Positions 1 through 8,968 of a DNA stretch of 64,000 nt are shown one piece after another. Below the pieces are notes generated by a model. The model was not told the origin of the DNA and made no database searches. It saw only the letters and a list, made by a program, of their open reading frames with translations. Position 1 is the first letter of the stretch; every line of letters begins with the position of its first letter. The DNA is from Chloroflexota bacterium. GTDB lineage: Bacteria; Chloroflexota; Anaerolineae; B4-G1. The DNA is taken from the NCBI GenBank assembly GCA_012514315.1, contig JAAZAN010000023.1, forward strand, positions 50,119 to 114,118. The letters are read 5' to 3'. Position numbers and translations under genes: made by a program.

Positions 1-30
1 TGCCGAGTGTCGCAACGATCGAGCGTGGTT

Positions 31-3000
31 CTAGATTCGAGAAAGCCGCAGGGTCTTCACTTCGAATGGTCGGAACTCAAGCTCGATCCGACCATCGGTC
101 ATGTTCAGGGCGAGATCGCCCTCCTCAAGCATATTGGTCTGCATCACAGCCTGGATCGGCAGGCCGCATTCCAGCGTGCATCGTGTGGCGGCCCGCTTAC
201 ATTCGTATAGCCGGATGATCACATCCCCGCGACCGTCCTCAGCCGTTTTCACGGTGTCGACTATGATGTTGGGTGCATCGATGGCAAAGAGCGATCGCTC
301 ACCCGCGACGCCAGGCGCCACGGTTACCGGGCAGTTGAGGTCATAGGCCTCCCGAATCACATCGCTCTCCGCGAAGCAACCATTCCATGTGTAGAAGGCA
401 TACGTGAACTCCTGTCGGCCTCTGTCCGCCGTCATATCCGGTGCAAGGGGCGACTTCAAAAGCGTCAGGCTGATTCTCTGACCCAGTACGTTGATCCCGT
501 ACTTGCAGTCGTTCAGTACGGCCGCGCCACGGTTTGCCTCGACGAGAGCGGTCCACTTGTGATTACTCACCTCGAAGCGGTCTGCGTCGAACGGGCGGGA
601 CAGGTGGTTTGGCCGCGCGATGTGACCGAACTGGATCTCGTGAAGCGCCTCGTGGGCGTGGATGTCGACCTCGAAATCGACCTTGAGCAGCTTGTGGCTC
701 TCCTGCCAGTCGATCACAGTGTGGAAGTCAACGCGGCGCTGGCCGCGCCTCAATGTGATCTCCTGTGTCAGCACGGACTGGTTCAACCTGCGGGTGACTC
801 GCAGGCCAGCAACGAGTGGGCCCTCGGCAAGGATCTCGATATCGGCCGGTTCAGCCAGCTCTACCGGCGTCAGAGCATACATGCTGTCGATATCCCACGC
901 GTCCCACCCGGTGGGGACATCCTTGTACATTCTGAGGCGGTTGCAGGTACCCGTCGCGAGTTCGCGACCCGCGTCCTTGTCATACAGGCTGACGATCTCA
1001 CCGAAGTCGTTGAACTCAATTCGCAGGTGTTCATTCTCGACAGACATTTCCGATACGCGCAGTGTGTTGGCGACATCAGTACCGGAGCCAGGCTCGAATG
1101 TCGCCCATCCGCACGCGGGAATCGTGACCTCGACATAGGTGCGCCCCGCGATCTCCTGTACGGGCAGTGATGCACCGTGAGGCAGACGGGCGCCGGTCAC
1201 GGCGGCGGGTAGAGCAGCCAGCGCGGTTCTCGGCCACGAGAGCGAGTTGAATATCACCCAGGCATTGCCAGGCTTGACCAACGTGGTTGTCGCATTCTCC
1301 AAGATCCGGTCCGCCGTGGTCAGAACGTGGTTGTAGGCAGCCTCGGCCTCCTCGTAGACCCGATGAATCGATGAACCGGGGATAATATCGTGGAATTGGT
1401 TCAGCAGAACGACCTTCCACAGCTCATCCATCGTCTCGTGCGGGATGGCATAGTCCGCCAGTACTGCCGCCGCCGCCGACCACATCTCTGCCTCACGCAG
1501 AGTCAGCTCACTCTTGCGGTTGCCGCGCTTCGTTTTCGCCTGGGACGTGTAGGTGCCCCGGTGTGCCTGGAAGTAGAGCTCGCCCACATAACGCGTGTTC
1601 GGAACCCCACGCTGCACCTGATCCTCGAAGTAGTCGATAGGTGATGCGATCTTCACTCTGGGCAGGCCCTCAAGATCGCCCTCGCGCCGCAGGTACTCCA
1701 GGTGGTCGCGGGTCGGGCCGCCACCCCCGTCACCGAAACCGAACGGGTAGAGGCGTGTTGATATGCCGTCCTTCTGCACGCGCCCATTCCATCGATCGGC
1801 GGTGGCTGTGGGGTGAGTGTGCGAGTTGTAGTCGTTGCAGAGATGCACCAGAACATGCGACCCGTCGATCCCTTCCCAGGTAAACGTGTTGTAAGGGAAT
1901 GGATCCCCGCCGTTGTAGGCCCAGAATATCTTCGCCGTCGCGAAGTACTCGATGCTGCAGCCACGCATAATCTGCGGCAACGCCCCGGAGTATCCAAACA
2001 CGTCGGGAAGCCATAGCAGGCGGCTCTCTATGCCAAACTCATCGCGGAAGAAGCGCTTGCCGTGAATGAACTGACGGATGAGGGACTCACCGCTGGAGAT
2101 ATTCGTGTCGGCCTCGACCCACATACCGCCTTCGGGCATGATCTGACCTGCCTGCACGGCTGCCTTGATCCGCTCGTAGAGGTCTGGATACCGTCGCTGG
2201 ATCATCCGATAGAGGTGCGGTTGGCTGAAGATGAAGCGGTATTCTGGATACTCCTGCATCAACGCTAGTTGTGTCGCGAGCGTGCGTCCGGCCTTGCGCT
2301 CGGTCTCAGCCAATGGCCACAGCCAGGCTACATCGATGTGCGAGTGGCCAAAGGCGAAGAGCGTCGGGGTTGTCGATCCATTGACACAGGTGAGCAGTGG
2401 CGCCAGGCGCTTGCGGCAGGCGCGACACGATGAGAGTACACGTTCCGGAGGCGCCTCAAAATCCACCGTGAGCGTGAAGTCGCGCAGGCCCTCATCGATC
2501 TCGACAACACGCAGGGAGTTGGGATCCAACACATCGCGCAACTGCGTCAGCGTCTCAACATCCATATGAAGCTGGTAGACGTCTTCCTGCCAGATACCCA
2601 CCGTGCTACGACCGATGACCGCCTGTGTCGGCCCTGGCTCTGGGACCGTCTCTCGTCCTGGGGGTGTGGGACCGGCGTATTCCACGCGAGGCCCGTGGCC
2701 AGCATAGCCCTCTACCAGGATGCTGTACTCCGTACCCGGCACTCCACAATGGCTCAGCAAGATCTCGTGATGCTCGGCGTCGATGGCGCCGGCAAGATGC
2801 CCATTGATGAGCACCGCGCTCTCGGCCCCCACATTGACCTTCAGCACGATCCGCTGATCTCTAGCCTCGTCCGGCAACGTGACTTGCCCCCGGAACCATC
2901 CGTACTCCCATTTGGCGCCCCACGCCCACCCGGGGGGCGCCGGGTCGAAATCGCCACGCAGGGCCTCACTCGCCGTCAGTTGGTCCCTGGTGGTGTATCC

Positions 3001-3096
3001 TTCCAAGTCAACAGTCGCTAACTCGTGGTAGAAGTGACGGGGTAGTTCACGGCGCCAGTTGTCGATGCGCCGTCTCCATTCGATCGTCAAGGCCAT
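31..3096 (-). CDS. Alpha-mannosidase, glycoside hydrolase family 38
   Basis: The 1021-residue product has the GH38 architecture: an N-terminal beta-rich region, a catalytic barrel beginning near residue 245, and a long C-terminal beta-sandwich. HSHIDVAWLW at 251-260 supplies the zinc ligands His and Asp, and WLPDVFGYS near 362-370 carries the expected nucleophile Asp365. Length matches bacterial and lysosomal-type family members, which release alpha-linked mannose by a retaining mechanism. No signal peptide is visible, so it is probably cytoplasmic and acts on imported oligosaccharides. The ATG follows a GGAGG-type ribosome site. It is the last gene on this strand in the window start, next to a secreted esterase. 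Family assignment is secure; the exact linkage is not known. Confidence 0.95.
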   Translation of the reverse strand: MALTIEWRRRIDNWRRELPRHFYHELATVDLEGYTTRDQLTASEALRGDFDPAPPGWAWGAKWEYGWFRGQVTLPDEARDQRIVLKVNVGAESAVLINGHLAGAIDAEHHEILLSHCGVPGTEYSILVEGYAGHGPRVEYAGPTPPGRETVPEPGPTQAVIGRSTVGIWQEDVYQLHMDVETLTQLRDVLDPNSLRVVEIDEGLRDFTLTVDFEAPPERVLSSCRACRKRLAPLLTCVNGSTTPTLFAFGHSHIDVAWLWPLAETERKAGRTLATQLALMQEYPEYRFIFSQPHLYRMIQRRYPDLYERIKAAVQAGQIMPEGGMWVEADTNISSGESLIRQFIHGKRFFRDEFGIESRLLWLPDVFGYSGALPQIMRGCSIEYFATAKIFWAYNGGDPFPYNTFTWEGIDGSHVLVHLCNDYNSHTHPTATADRWNGRVQKDGISTRLYPFGFGDGGGGPTRDHLEYLRREGDLEGLPRVKIASPIDYFEDQVQRGVPNTRYVGELYFQAHRGTYTSQAKTKRGNRKSELTLREAEMWSAAAAVLADYAIPHETMDELWKVVLLNQFHDIIPGSSIHRVYEEAEAAYNHVLTTADRILENATTTLVKPGNAWVIFNSLSWPRTALAALPAAVTGARLPHGASLPVQEIAGRTYVEVTIPACGWATFEPGSGTDVANTLRVSEMSVENEHLRIEFNDFGEIVSLYDKDAGRELATGTCNRLRMYKDVPTGWDAWDIDSMYALTPVELAEPADIEILAEGPLVAGLRVTRRLNQSVLTQEITLRRGQRRVDFHTVIDWQESHKLLKVDFEVDIHAHEALHEIQFGHIARPNHLSRPFDADRFEVSNHKWTALVEANRGAAVLNDCKYGINVLGQRISLTLLKSPLAPDMTADRGRQEFTYAFYTWNGCFAESDVIREAYDLNCPVTVAPGVAGERSLFAIDAPNIIVDTVKTAEDGRGDVIIRLYECKRAATRCTLECGLPIQAVMQTNMLEEGDLALNMTDGRIELEFRPFEVKTLRLSRI

Positions 3097-3159
3097 AGTC
3101 TCCCTCCGTATGCAGTCAATGATCAGGCCGCGTCCGCGCAGGCGAACGGTGAGGCTGTT

Positions 3160-4125
3160 CTAGTCAGTGGTGTTGGTGAACCACCAGCTCGCGGTATAGA
3201 ACGCCAGGTAATCCGGGATGTTGGTAGACCATAGCTCGTCGGCATGACCGCCCGGATTCGTCTCAAAAACGTGATCGAAGCCGCGTTGAGCCAACGTCTC
3301 GTGGAGTCGCTCGGTTCCTGTCCGTGCCCAGTCCACATCACCGGCGTCGAGGTAGATTCTGAGTGTTGCGACATCCGGACGATCCAGCAAGTAGAACGGG
3401 TCGTACACGGGCGGGGCCAGGTTGAGTGTGAGCGCCGGGCTGTGGGCGCCAACAGCGGAGAACACATCAGCGTGCATGAACGCTATCTCAAGCGACCAGA
3501 CGCCGCCCCGTGAGATGCCACCGATAGCGCGTCCCACTCGATCGGTCCGGGTACGATAGATGGCGTCGATGGTGGGGATGACTTCCCTCAAGAGCTGCGC
3601 TTCGAACGAGAAGTCACCACCACTTGTCTGGACGTAAAGTCGCTCGCCGGCACCCGGCATCGCGATGATGAACGGGGGCAGCGTTCCCGCCTCGATTCCC
3701 GCGGTCGCTGCCTCATCCACTCCCAGTATATCCCAGTGTGCTTCATCGTACGGCCACCCGTGGAGCAGATAGAGCACTGGGAGTGGGTGCTGTATCTGAT
3801 CGTAGCAGGGCGGGAGGTACACGCGATATCGCTGCTCGATCTGCAGTATCTGGCTGAAGTAGACGCCCTCTTCCACGCGGGCCAGACTGCACGTTGGGGT
3901 GGGCGTGGGTGTCTCTGTGGGCGTTGAGGTCGGCGTCGGTGTGGACGTTGCGGTGGGCGTGTTGGTCGGGGTGGCCGTCTCGGTGAACGTCGGCGTGATG
4001 CCGGTCGTGGGCGTGGGAAGATTGGGCTCCGGAAGAGGTTTTGCCACGATCACCAGAGTCAGGATCAGGCCCAACACCCCGGCCAGGAATAGGCGCAGCA
4101 ACCAGACGGCGAGGCGCTTCTCCAC
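3160..4125 (-). CDS. Membrane-anchored esterase (alpha/beta hydrolase, esterase D family)
   Basis: The protein starts with a membrane segment (about residues 7-28), then a Thr/Pro-rich linker (about 35-78) and an alpha/beta hydrolase domain. The nucleophile motif GGISRGG places the catalytic Ser at 205, and LHGWPYDEAHW near 121-131 looks like the oxyanion-hole region. A His near the C-terminus (GGHADELW) is a good candidate for the triad. The fold resembles enterochelin esterase/esterase D proteins, which cleave carboxylic or acyl-sugar esters. The linker suggests the domain is displayed outside the membrane. It lies directly upstream of the alpha-mannosidase on the same strand, so a role in removing acyl groups from polysaccharide is possible but unproven. 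Confidence 0.85.
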   Translation of the reverse strand: MEKRLAVWLLRLFLAGVLGLILTLVIVAKPLPEPNLPTPTTGITPTFTETATPTNTPTATSTPTPTSTPTETPTPTPTCSLARVEEGVYFSQILQIEQRYRVYLPPCYDQIQHPLPVLYLLHGWPYDEAHWDILGVDEAATAGIEAGTLPPFIIAMPGAGERLYVQTSGGDFSFEAQLLREVIPTIDAIYRTRTDRVGRAIGGISRGGVWSLEIAFMHADVFSAVGAHSPALTLNLAPPVYDPFYLLDRPDVATLRIYLDAGDVDWARTGTERLHETLAQRGFDHVFETNPGGHADELWSTNIPDYLAFYTASWWFTNTTD

Positions 4126-4433
4126 TTAGTCCACCTCTGGACTGGCAGAGAGCGAGTCTACGCGAAAGTGGATTGGCGTACTCTGTATGGTTGTTCGTGT
4201 TGCGCCTCTGGTTACCTCATTGCCGCCCATGGCAGCCTCCTGCGGTGTATAGCTGGTGCATTGTACCCCAGGGGTGGGTCCACTGCAAACGCCAGGCGAT
4301 CCCGGTCCTGCACGCTCCAAGCGTGTCACTTGTGTGTCCGCTGGGTTCGACTATAATCGCCGCGATGCACTTGCGGTTCCGGTCGTGTGGCCCGGATCGT
4401 GTCACGCTGCGGACTATTCCATCGGAGGTTGCT
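4126..4433. other. Divergent intergenic region with a promoter for the SDR gene
   Basis: This 308-bp gap separates the divergent esterase and SDR genes. On the plus strand TTGTGT (4330-4335), a 16-bp spacer and TATAAT (4352-4357) form a likely promoter, giving a leader of roughly 70 nt that ends in GGAGGT just before the ATG at 4434. I see no convincing coding frame, since the long frame entering the SDR from 4041 lacks its own ribosome site. No obvious promoter for the esterase was identified. Confidence 0.5.
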
Positions 4434-5165
4434 ATGTCGCAGACCGAGTTGCAGGGTCAGGTCGCGCTCGTCACCGGGGCCGGACGTGGCATCGGGCGAA
4501 GCATCGCGCTTGCACTGGCACGATGCGGCGCGGACGTGGGGCTGGTCGCCAGAACCGTTGGGGAGCTGGCGGTGGTGCGTTCGCATGTTGAGGCGCTAGG
4601 GCGCCGGGCGCTCGTACTTCCCACCGATGTAGCGGTTGAGGCTGATGTCCGTGTCGCGGTCGGGGACCTGGTTGCCCATTACGGACGGCTCGACATACTG
4701 GTCAACAACGCGGGCTTCGGCGAGTTTGGGCCGCTGGAGCATACGAGCGTTGCTCAGTGGGACCGGATGATGGCGGTGAATGCACGTGGCGCCTTTCTCT
4801 TCTGTCGCGAGAGCATTCCGCATCTCCGCGCACGGGACAACGGCCGCATTGTGAACATCGCGTCTGTAGTGGGTCACAAGGGCTACGTGAATCAGGCTGC
4901 CTATAGCGCCTCCAAACACGCGTTAGTCGGCATGAGTAAGGCGCTGGCCCGCGAGGTCCAGGCCGATGGGATTCGTGTCCACGTGATCTCTCCCGGTGGT
5001 GTGGACACCGGCTTGATCGGCGACGCACGTCCTGACCTGGATCGTTCGGTACTGATGAGCCCGGACGAAGTCGCCGAGGTGGTCGTCTTCCTTGTGACAC
5101 GGCGAGGCAACGCCGTCATCGATGAGATTCGGATGCGCCGGGCCGCCTCGACGCCGTGGGACTAG
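4434..5165 (+). CDS. Short-chain dehydrogenase/reductase (classical SDR)
   Basis: The 243-residue product shows the classical SDR set: TGAGRGIG at 14-21 for the nucleotide, NNAG at 91-94, and the catalytic Ser144, Tyr157 and Lys161 (YSASK). It should oxidise or reduce a hydroxyl/carbonyl group with NAD(P)(H). The resemblance is to 3-oxoacyl-ACP reductase/FabG-like enzymes, but substrate cannot be read from the sequence. The start at 4434 is preferred over upstream in-frame codons because GGAGGT lies five bases before it and a good promoter sits 80 bases upstream. It is followed by a UroD-like gene and a Gfo/Idh oxidoreductase in the same direction, hinting at a small-molecule or sugar pathway. 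Confidence 0.9.
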   Translation: MSQTELQGQVALVTGAGRGIGRSIALALARCGADVGLVARTVGELAVVRSHVEALGRRALVLPTDVAVEADVRVAVGDLVAHYGRLDILVNNAGFGEFGPLEHTSVAQWDRMMAVNARGAFLFCRESIPHLRARDNGRIVNIASVVGHKGYVNQAAYSASKHALVGMSKALAREVQADGIRVHVISPGGVDTGLIGDARPDLDRSVLMSPDEVAEVVVFLVTRRGNAVIDEIRMRRAASTPWD

Positions 5166-5300
5166 CGCGGGGAGGTTCAACGCCCGTACGACGGTCCGTC
5201 TGGCCTGAGCCCTGCGTCCCGGCCGACCATGTATCGGCTTCCAGGCACTCACGCTGATATTCACACCACACCACACTGACAGTTCGGCAGGAGAAACGGG

Positions 5301-6485
5301 GTGCAGACACACAAGCGGGTCCATCACGGTTACGCTGAGTTCAGTGGAGTGTGGGGCGAGAATGCGCAACTGGCATGGGATACGCTTGAGTATCGCCCGA
5401 CCCGTGGGATACCGTTCCGAACGATGACGATCGTGGAGCGTGGTCTGCTGGAGAGGCTGGCCGGCTGCGAACGGGGGGCCTACTGCGAGAACCCCGAACG
5501 TGTCTGCCTGGAGATGCAGCGTCACAGTGGCGCATGCTGCAACGATCAGTGGATCCCGGCAGACCCGCTGCAGATCGGAGAGCACGAGGGCGCGCGGGAA
5601 GCAGGACGGGATTCAGTGATGGCGCGTGGACCCGTTGTGATAGATGGCATAGTGATTGATGGGCCGGAAGCCGTCGCGGAGCACGTGGAGCGCTTCGATG
5701 TCCCCCGGCGGATTCGGGACGGGCATCGGCCGACGGATGAGGATGTTGCAGTTCGTCGCCTGATCGCCCAGGAGGTGGAGACTCAGCGATTGTTTGGATG
5801 CAACGTCCTGAAGTTACCACACCGTGGTTTCCAGCAGTTCCCTCGCTTGGATTTCGCCACGTATGGCTGCTGCAACTACTCCCGGGCCCTTGCGCTCTTT
5901 CCAGATGTGATCGAACGGACCTTCGCGCTTCAGGCCGATGCCGCGGTCGTGCATAACCGCATTGCGGCACGCGCCATTGTCGAGGGCGGCCTGCCCAAAG
6001 TGCTGCGACTGGATTGTGACGCGCCTGCCCCAGACTGCATACTGGCCAATCTGGCCGTTCTGGATCGGATTTGGTTCCCACACTTCGCCCGAGCTGTTCA
6101 GCCGTTCGTCGATGCTGGCGTCCGACTGCTGTGGCACTGCGATGGCGGTTTGAGCGGCGTGGCGCCGAGGTTGATCGAAGCAGGCGTGGGGGGCTTTCAC
6201 GGCTTCACGGTTGAGCACAGCACGGACTACGAGGCTACCTGTCGGATGACCGATCGGAACGGCGACTTGCTGATGATCTGGGCCGGGGTCTCGGTGGTTC
6301 GGACGCTCCGTCTGGGAAAGCAGTCTGACGTAGTGCACGAGCTGAGATGGCTTGTGGAGAACGGTCCTCCGGTCGGACTGTTTCTGGGCGCGAGTGGCCC
6401 GATCGCTGCTGGAGTCAATTGGGATAACGTGAAGACGTTAGTCGAGGGCCTCAGTCACTATCGAGAGCACGGCCGGTTCGGTTGA
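5301..6485 (+). CDS. Uroporphyrinogen decarboxylase-like (URO-D superfamily) protein
   Basis: The 394-residue protein has the late URO-D features: a conserved LWHCDGG segment around residue 275 and the C-terminal GGFHGFTVEHSTDYE region, where true decarboxylases read the pyrrole substrate. Many paralogues of this superfamily are not haem enzymes but corrinoid- or zinc-dependent methyltransferases (MtaA/CmuA-like) or of unknown function. The N-terminal arginines expected for HemE substrate binding are not evident, and no haem genes are nearby. The start is GTG with AGGAG upstream. It is flanked by an SDR and a Gfo/Idh oxidoreductase, so a catabolic role fits better than haem synthesis. Confidence 0.75.
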   Translation: MQTHKRVHHGYAEFSGVWGENAQLAWDTLEYRPTRGIPFRTMTIVERGLLERLAGCERGAYCENPERVCLEMQRHSGACCNDQWIPADPLQIGEHEGAREAGRDSVMARGPVVIDGIVIDGPEAVAEHVERFDVPRRIRDGHRPTDEDVAVRRLIAQEVETQRLFGCNVLKLPHRGFQQFPRLDFATYGCCNYSRALALFPDVIERTFALQADAAVVHNRIAARAIVEGGLPKVLRLDCDAPAPDCILANLAVLDRIWFPHFARAVQPFVDAGVRLLWHCDGGLSGVAPRLIEAGVGGFHGFTVEHSTDYEATCRMTDRNGDLLMIWAGVSVVRTLRLGKQSDVVHELRWLVENGPPVGLFLGASGPIAAGVNWDNVKTLVEGLSHYREHGRFG

Positions 6486-6596
6486 GGACACAGCCTGGCG
6501 ACTATTGGACTGTCATGGCGCCTCACCACAGCACCGTGACCCATTCTACCGCCCGGTGTCTGGATTGGACGCTGGGCCCCGAGGAGGCGTAGTTCT

Positions 6597-7769
6597 ATGT
6601 TGCGTTTGGGTGTGGTTGGCTATGGACGACGTATCGGCTCGCTGATAGAGGGTCCGTTTCGTGCGGTGGAGCCGGAGCTTCGAGTGGTCGGGGTGGTTGA
6701 TCCGGATGAAGAAGGGGCCCGAGCCCGCCTGGCGACGTGCGATCGGGAGGCGGTGTTCTACGAGAGCCTCAGCGATATGGTGCAGCGTGGCCGCCTCGAT
6801 GCTTTGGCGATCGGTACGCGCTGCAACTTGCATGCTCCGTACGCCATAGAGGCAGCGGCCTACGATCTGCCGCTCTTCCTGGAGAAGCCGGTCGCGATTT
6901 CGATGGACCAGGCTGTCGCGCTGGAGCGCGCGTTTGAGGGATCAGATTGCCCGGTCGTTGTCAGTTTCCCGCTGCGGGTGTCGCCTCTGTGCATGTTGGC
7001 ACGCGACTATATTGCTGCAGATGCGGTCGGCGACCCGGTGCACGTGACTGCGGTCAACTATGTTCCGTATGGCACGGTCTATTGGGAAGAGGACTACCGC
7101 GATTTCGCGATCACACAAGGGCTGTTTCTGCAGAAAGCCACCCACGATCTCGATTACTTGATGTTCCTGTTGGCGTCGCCGATCGTGCGGGTTGCGGCCA
7201 TGGCGTCTTGGGAGCGCGTGTTTGGGGGTGATCGACCGGCCGGGCTATTCTGTTCCGAGTGCGACGATGCGCAATCGTGTCTCGAGAGTCCTGAGAACCG
7301 GGCCCGTCACGGTACGGATGGTAGCCGCGAGGATCATCGCTGTGTTTTTGGCTCGGACTGTGGGTCCAGGTTGACTGGCACGAATGAGGATTGCTCCAGC
7401 GCGCTGCTGGAGTTTGCATCAGGCGCGCACGGCGTGTACACTCAGGTCTTCTACACCCGACGCGACGCGGCGGCGCGCGGCGCCACCGTCAGTGGATATC
7501 TGGGTACGGTCAGTTTCGATTGGTACACCAATGAACTGACTCGCGTGCGACACCACGCACCGTTTAGCGCCACCGAGCATGCTGGGGAAGGGGCCAGCCA
7601 TTTTGGGGGCGATATCGAGCTGGCGCACGATTTCATCGGCCTGATACGGGGAACCCAGGAATCACGAACGCCGATCGATACGGGCCTCCGCAGTGTGTAC
7701 GCCTGCCTCGCGGCCAAAGAGTCGGCCGAGCGAGGTCGTTTCGTGGCGGTTCGTCAGATTGGTACTTAG
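6597..7769 (+). CDS. Gfo/Idh/MocA family oxidoreductase
   Basis: The 390-residue product begins with the Rossmann motif GVVGYGRRIG and has the family EKP motif at 96-98, whose Lys97 is the usual catalytic residue. A HDLDY motif about 180 residues in matches the family's second catalytic segment. Such enzymes oxidise or isomerise sugars or inositols with NAD(P). A Cys-rich stretch near residues 215-250 (several CxxC-like spacings) is unusual for the family and could bind a metal. The gene ends just before the strong promoter of the next operon, so it probably closes the 4.4-7.8 kb carbohydrate set. Confidence 0.88.
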   Translation: MLRLGVVGYGRRIGSLIEGPFRAVEPELRVVGVVDPDEEGARARLATCDREAVFYESLSDMVQRGRLDALAIGTRCNLHAPYAIEAAAYDLPLFLEKPVAISMDQAVALERAFEGSDCPVVVSFPLRVSPLCMLARDYIAADAVGDPVHVTAVNYVPYGTVYWEEDYRDFAITQGLFLQKATHDLDYLMFLLASPIVRVAAMASWERVFGGDRPAGLFCSECDDAQSCLESPENRARHGTDGSREDHRCVFGSDCGSRLTGTNEDCSSALLEFASGAHGVYTQVFYTRRDAAARGATVSGYLGTVSFDWYTNELTRVRHHAPFSATEHAGEGASHFGGDIELAHDFIGLIRGTQESRTPIDTGLRSVYACLAAKESAERGRFVAVRQIGT

Positions 7770-7775
7770 GTTCAC

Positions 7776-7804
7776 TTTACATGCCCCTGGAACCGTGCTA
7801 TACT
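7776..7804 (+). promoter_or_regulatory. Sigma70-type promoter of the zinc-ribbon/MutL-like operon
   Basis: TTTACA (7776-7781), a 17-bp spacer and TATACT (7799-7804) preceded by TG form a near-consensus extended -10 promoter. It lies immediately after the Gfo/Idh stop codon and about 37 nt before the first ribosome site, so the downstream operon has its own transcription start. Confidence 0.75.
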
Positions 7805-7847
7805 GACCGTATTGTGACTCGTCTCCAGACCTCACCGGAGGACCCTG

Positions 7848-7907
7848 ATGGCGAATGGTGAGCAGGCGAAGCTGACAGTGCAGGGCATTAGGTCACCAAC
7901 ATGCTGA
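7848..7907 (+). other. Possible 19-codon leader ORF overlapping the next start
   Basis: An ATG at 7848 is preceded by GGAGGACC, the best ribosome site in this region, and opens a 19-codon frame ending in TGA at 7905-7907. That stop overlaps the ATG of the following 95-aa ORF (ATGcTGA at 7901-7907). The arrangement looks like translational coupling. An alternative is that a single-base sequencing or natural frameshift split one longer protein. Confidence 0.4.
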
Positions 7908-8188
7908 CGCAGCGAGACGCTGGGGTGAACGACGGGCTCTGTGGGCCTAAAGCGTGGGTTGAGGCCTGGGCTGGCGATATCGAATCTGTTGGGCTCTCGA
8001 CGCTGGCCGTTCCCCTGCTTGAGTTTGTGCGATCGTTCTCTGTTCTGGTGAGCCATGCGATGCTTCTGGTCCAACCGTTGCTAATCGGTATCGTGGATGA
8101 CTCGGTACTACAACGCGTCATGGTCTTCCTGGATGCTCCAGAGCTGCAGGAACAGTTGATGTCCTGTCTGAAGGGAAAGGAGAGCTAG
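7901..8188 (+). CDS. Small hydrophobic protein, first gene of membrane operon
   Basis: This 95-residue product is not recognised. It has a hydrophobic stretch around residues 37-63 that could be one membrane-associated helix, followed by a charged tail. It lacks its own ribosome site and would depend on coupling to the short leader ORF that ends inside its start codon. It stops six bases before the next gene of the operon, and codon choice looks like that of its neighbours. I rate it as probably real because the frame fills the space between the promoter's ribosome site and the next gene. Confidence 0.55.
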   Translation: MLTQRDAGVNDGLCGPKAWVEAWAGDIESVGLSTLAVPLLEFVRSFSVLVSHAMLLVQPLLIGIVDDSVLQRVMVFLDAPELQEQLMSCLKGKES

Positions 8189-8194
8189 CCGGCG

Positions 8195-8968
8195 ATGGGC
8201 AGTCTCAGCGGCCTGGATCCTGTTACCCTCAAGGCAGGCTTGTTGCTTGTCTTCAGTGCGGTTGTTCTCGTCGTGCTCCTGATTCTCCGCGGACGCGGTC
8301 GACGTGCGGTCGAGATCCGGCCTCTGTCGGCATTCCGTGACTTGCAGGCCGACATGGGGGAGGCCGCAGAGAGCGGTGACACGATCCACATTGCACTCGG
8401 GACCGGTGGGATCGACGGTCCTGAGGCTGTCATCTCCCTGGCCGGTTTCGAGGTCCTGGAGGCAGTGGCCGGGGATCTGGTATCGTACTATACCCCGCCA
8501 GTCGTGACGGTGGGGGATCCGACACTCCTATTTCTGGCTCAGGACGTGATGCGCCGCGCCTACGAGCGCCGTGGACTGGCCGATCTTTATGATCCTACGC
8601 GCGTGCGTTTCGTTGCACCGACTCCGTTGGCCTACGCGGCTGGCACGTCGCAGATTGTGGCCACGGACGATCTGACGGCCAGTGTGCTTGTCGGGGCGTT
8701 TGGGTCTGAAGTGTCGCTGATCGCCGATGCCGGCAGACGCCAGCGGCTGCCACATATGGCGGCGATGGCCACGGCGGATGCTGTTGGAGCGCTGTATCCC
8801 GTTGTGGCGGATATGGCGATTGGTGAGGAGATGTTCTCTGCTGGCGCACAGGTTACCGGCAGGAATCGATCTCTGGCCGGCCTGGCCGCCCAAGATGTGG
8901 TCCGAGTGGTTCTGGTTGCTGCTATTCTGTTGTCGGGGCTTAGTGCGTTCCTCAGGGGCGGCCTATGA
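8195..8968 (+). CDS. DUF6754-like membrane protein
   Basis: The 257-residue protein has one membrane helix near the N-terminus (about 11-30) and one at the C-terminus (about 233-252), enclosing a soluble domain rich in Gly, Ala and Val. The soluble part contains IHIALGTGGIDG and a VVTVGDPTLLFLAQD segment. This arrangement resembles the family I know as DUF6754; that identification is from memory and should be checked. Function is unknown. Its stop overlaps the next start by four bases (ATGA at 8965-8968), showing translational coupling within the operon. Confidence 0.75.
   Translation: MGSLSGLDPVTLKAGLLLVFSAVVLVVLLILRGRGRRAVEIRPLSAFRDLQADMGEAAESGDTIHIALGTGGIDGPEAVISLAGFEVLEAVAGDLVSYYTPPVVTVGDPTLLFLAQDVMRRAYERRGLADLYDPTRVRFVAPTPLAYAAGTSQIVATDDLTASVLVGAFGSEVSLIADAGRRQRLPHMAAMATADAVGALYPVVADMAIGEEMFSAGAQVTGRNRSLAGLAAQDVVRVVLVAAILLSGLSAFLRGGL

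Noticed and set aside
4041..4433. 131-codon N-terminal extension of the SDR gene
   Set aside because: The ATG at 4434 has GGAGGT and a promoter at 4330-4357 lies inside the extension.
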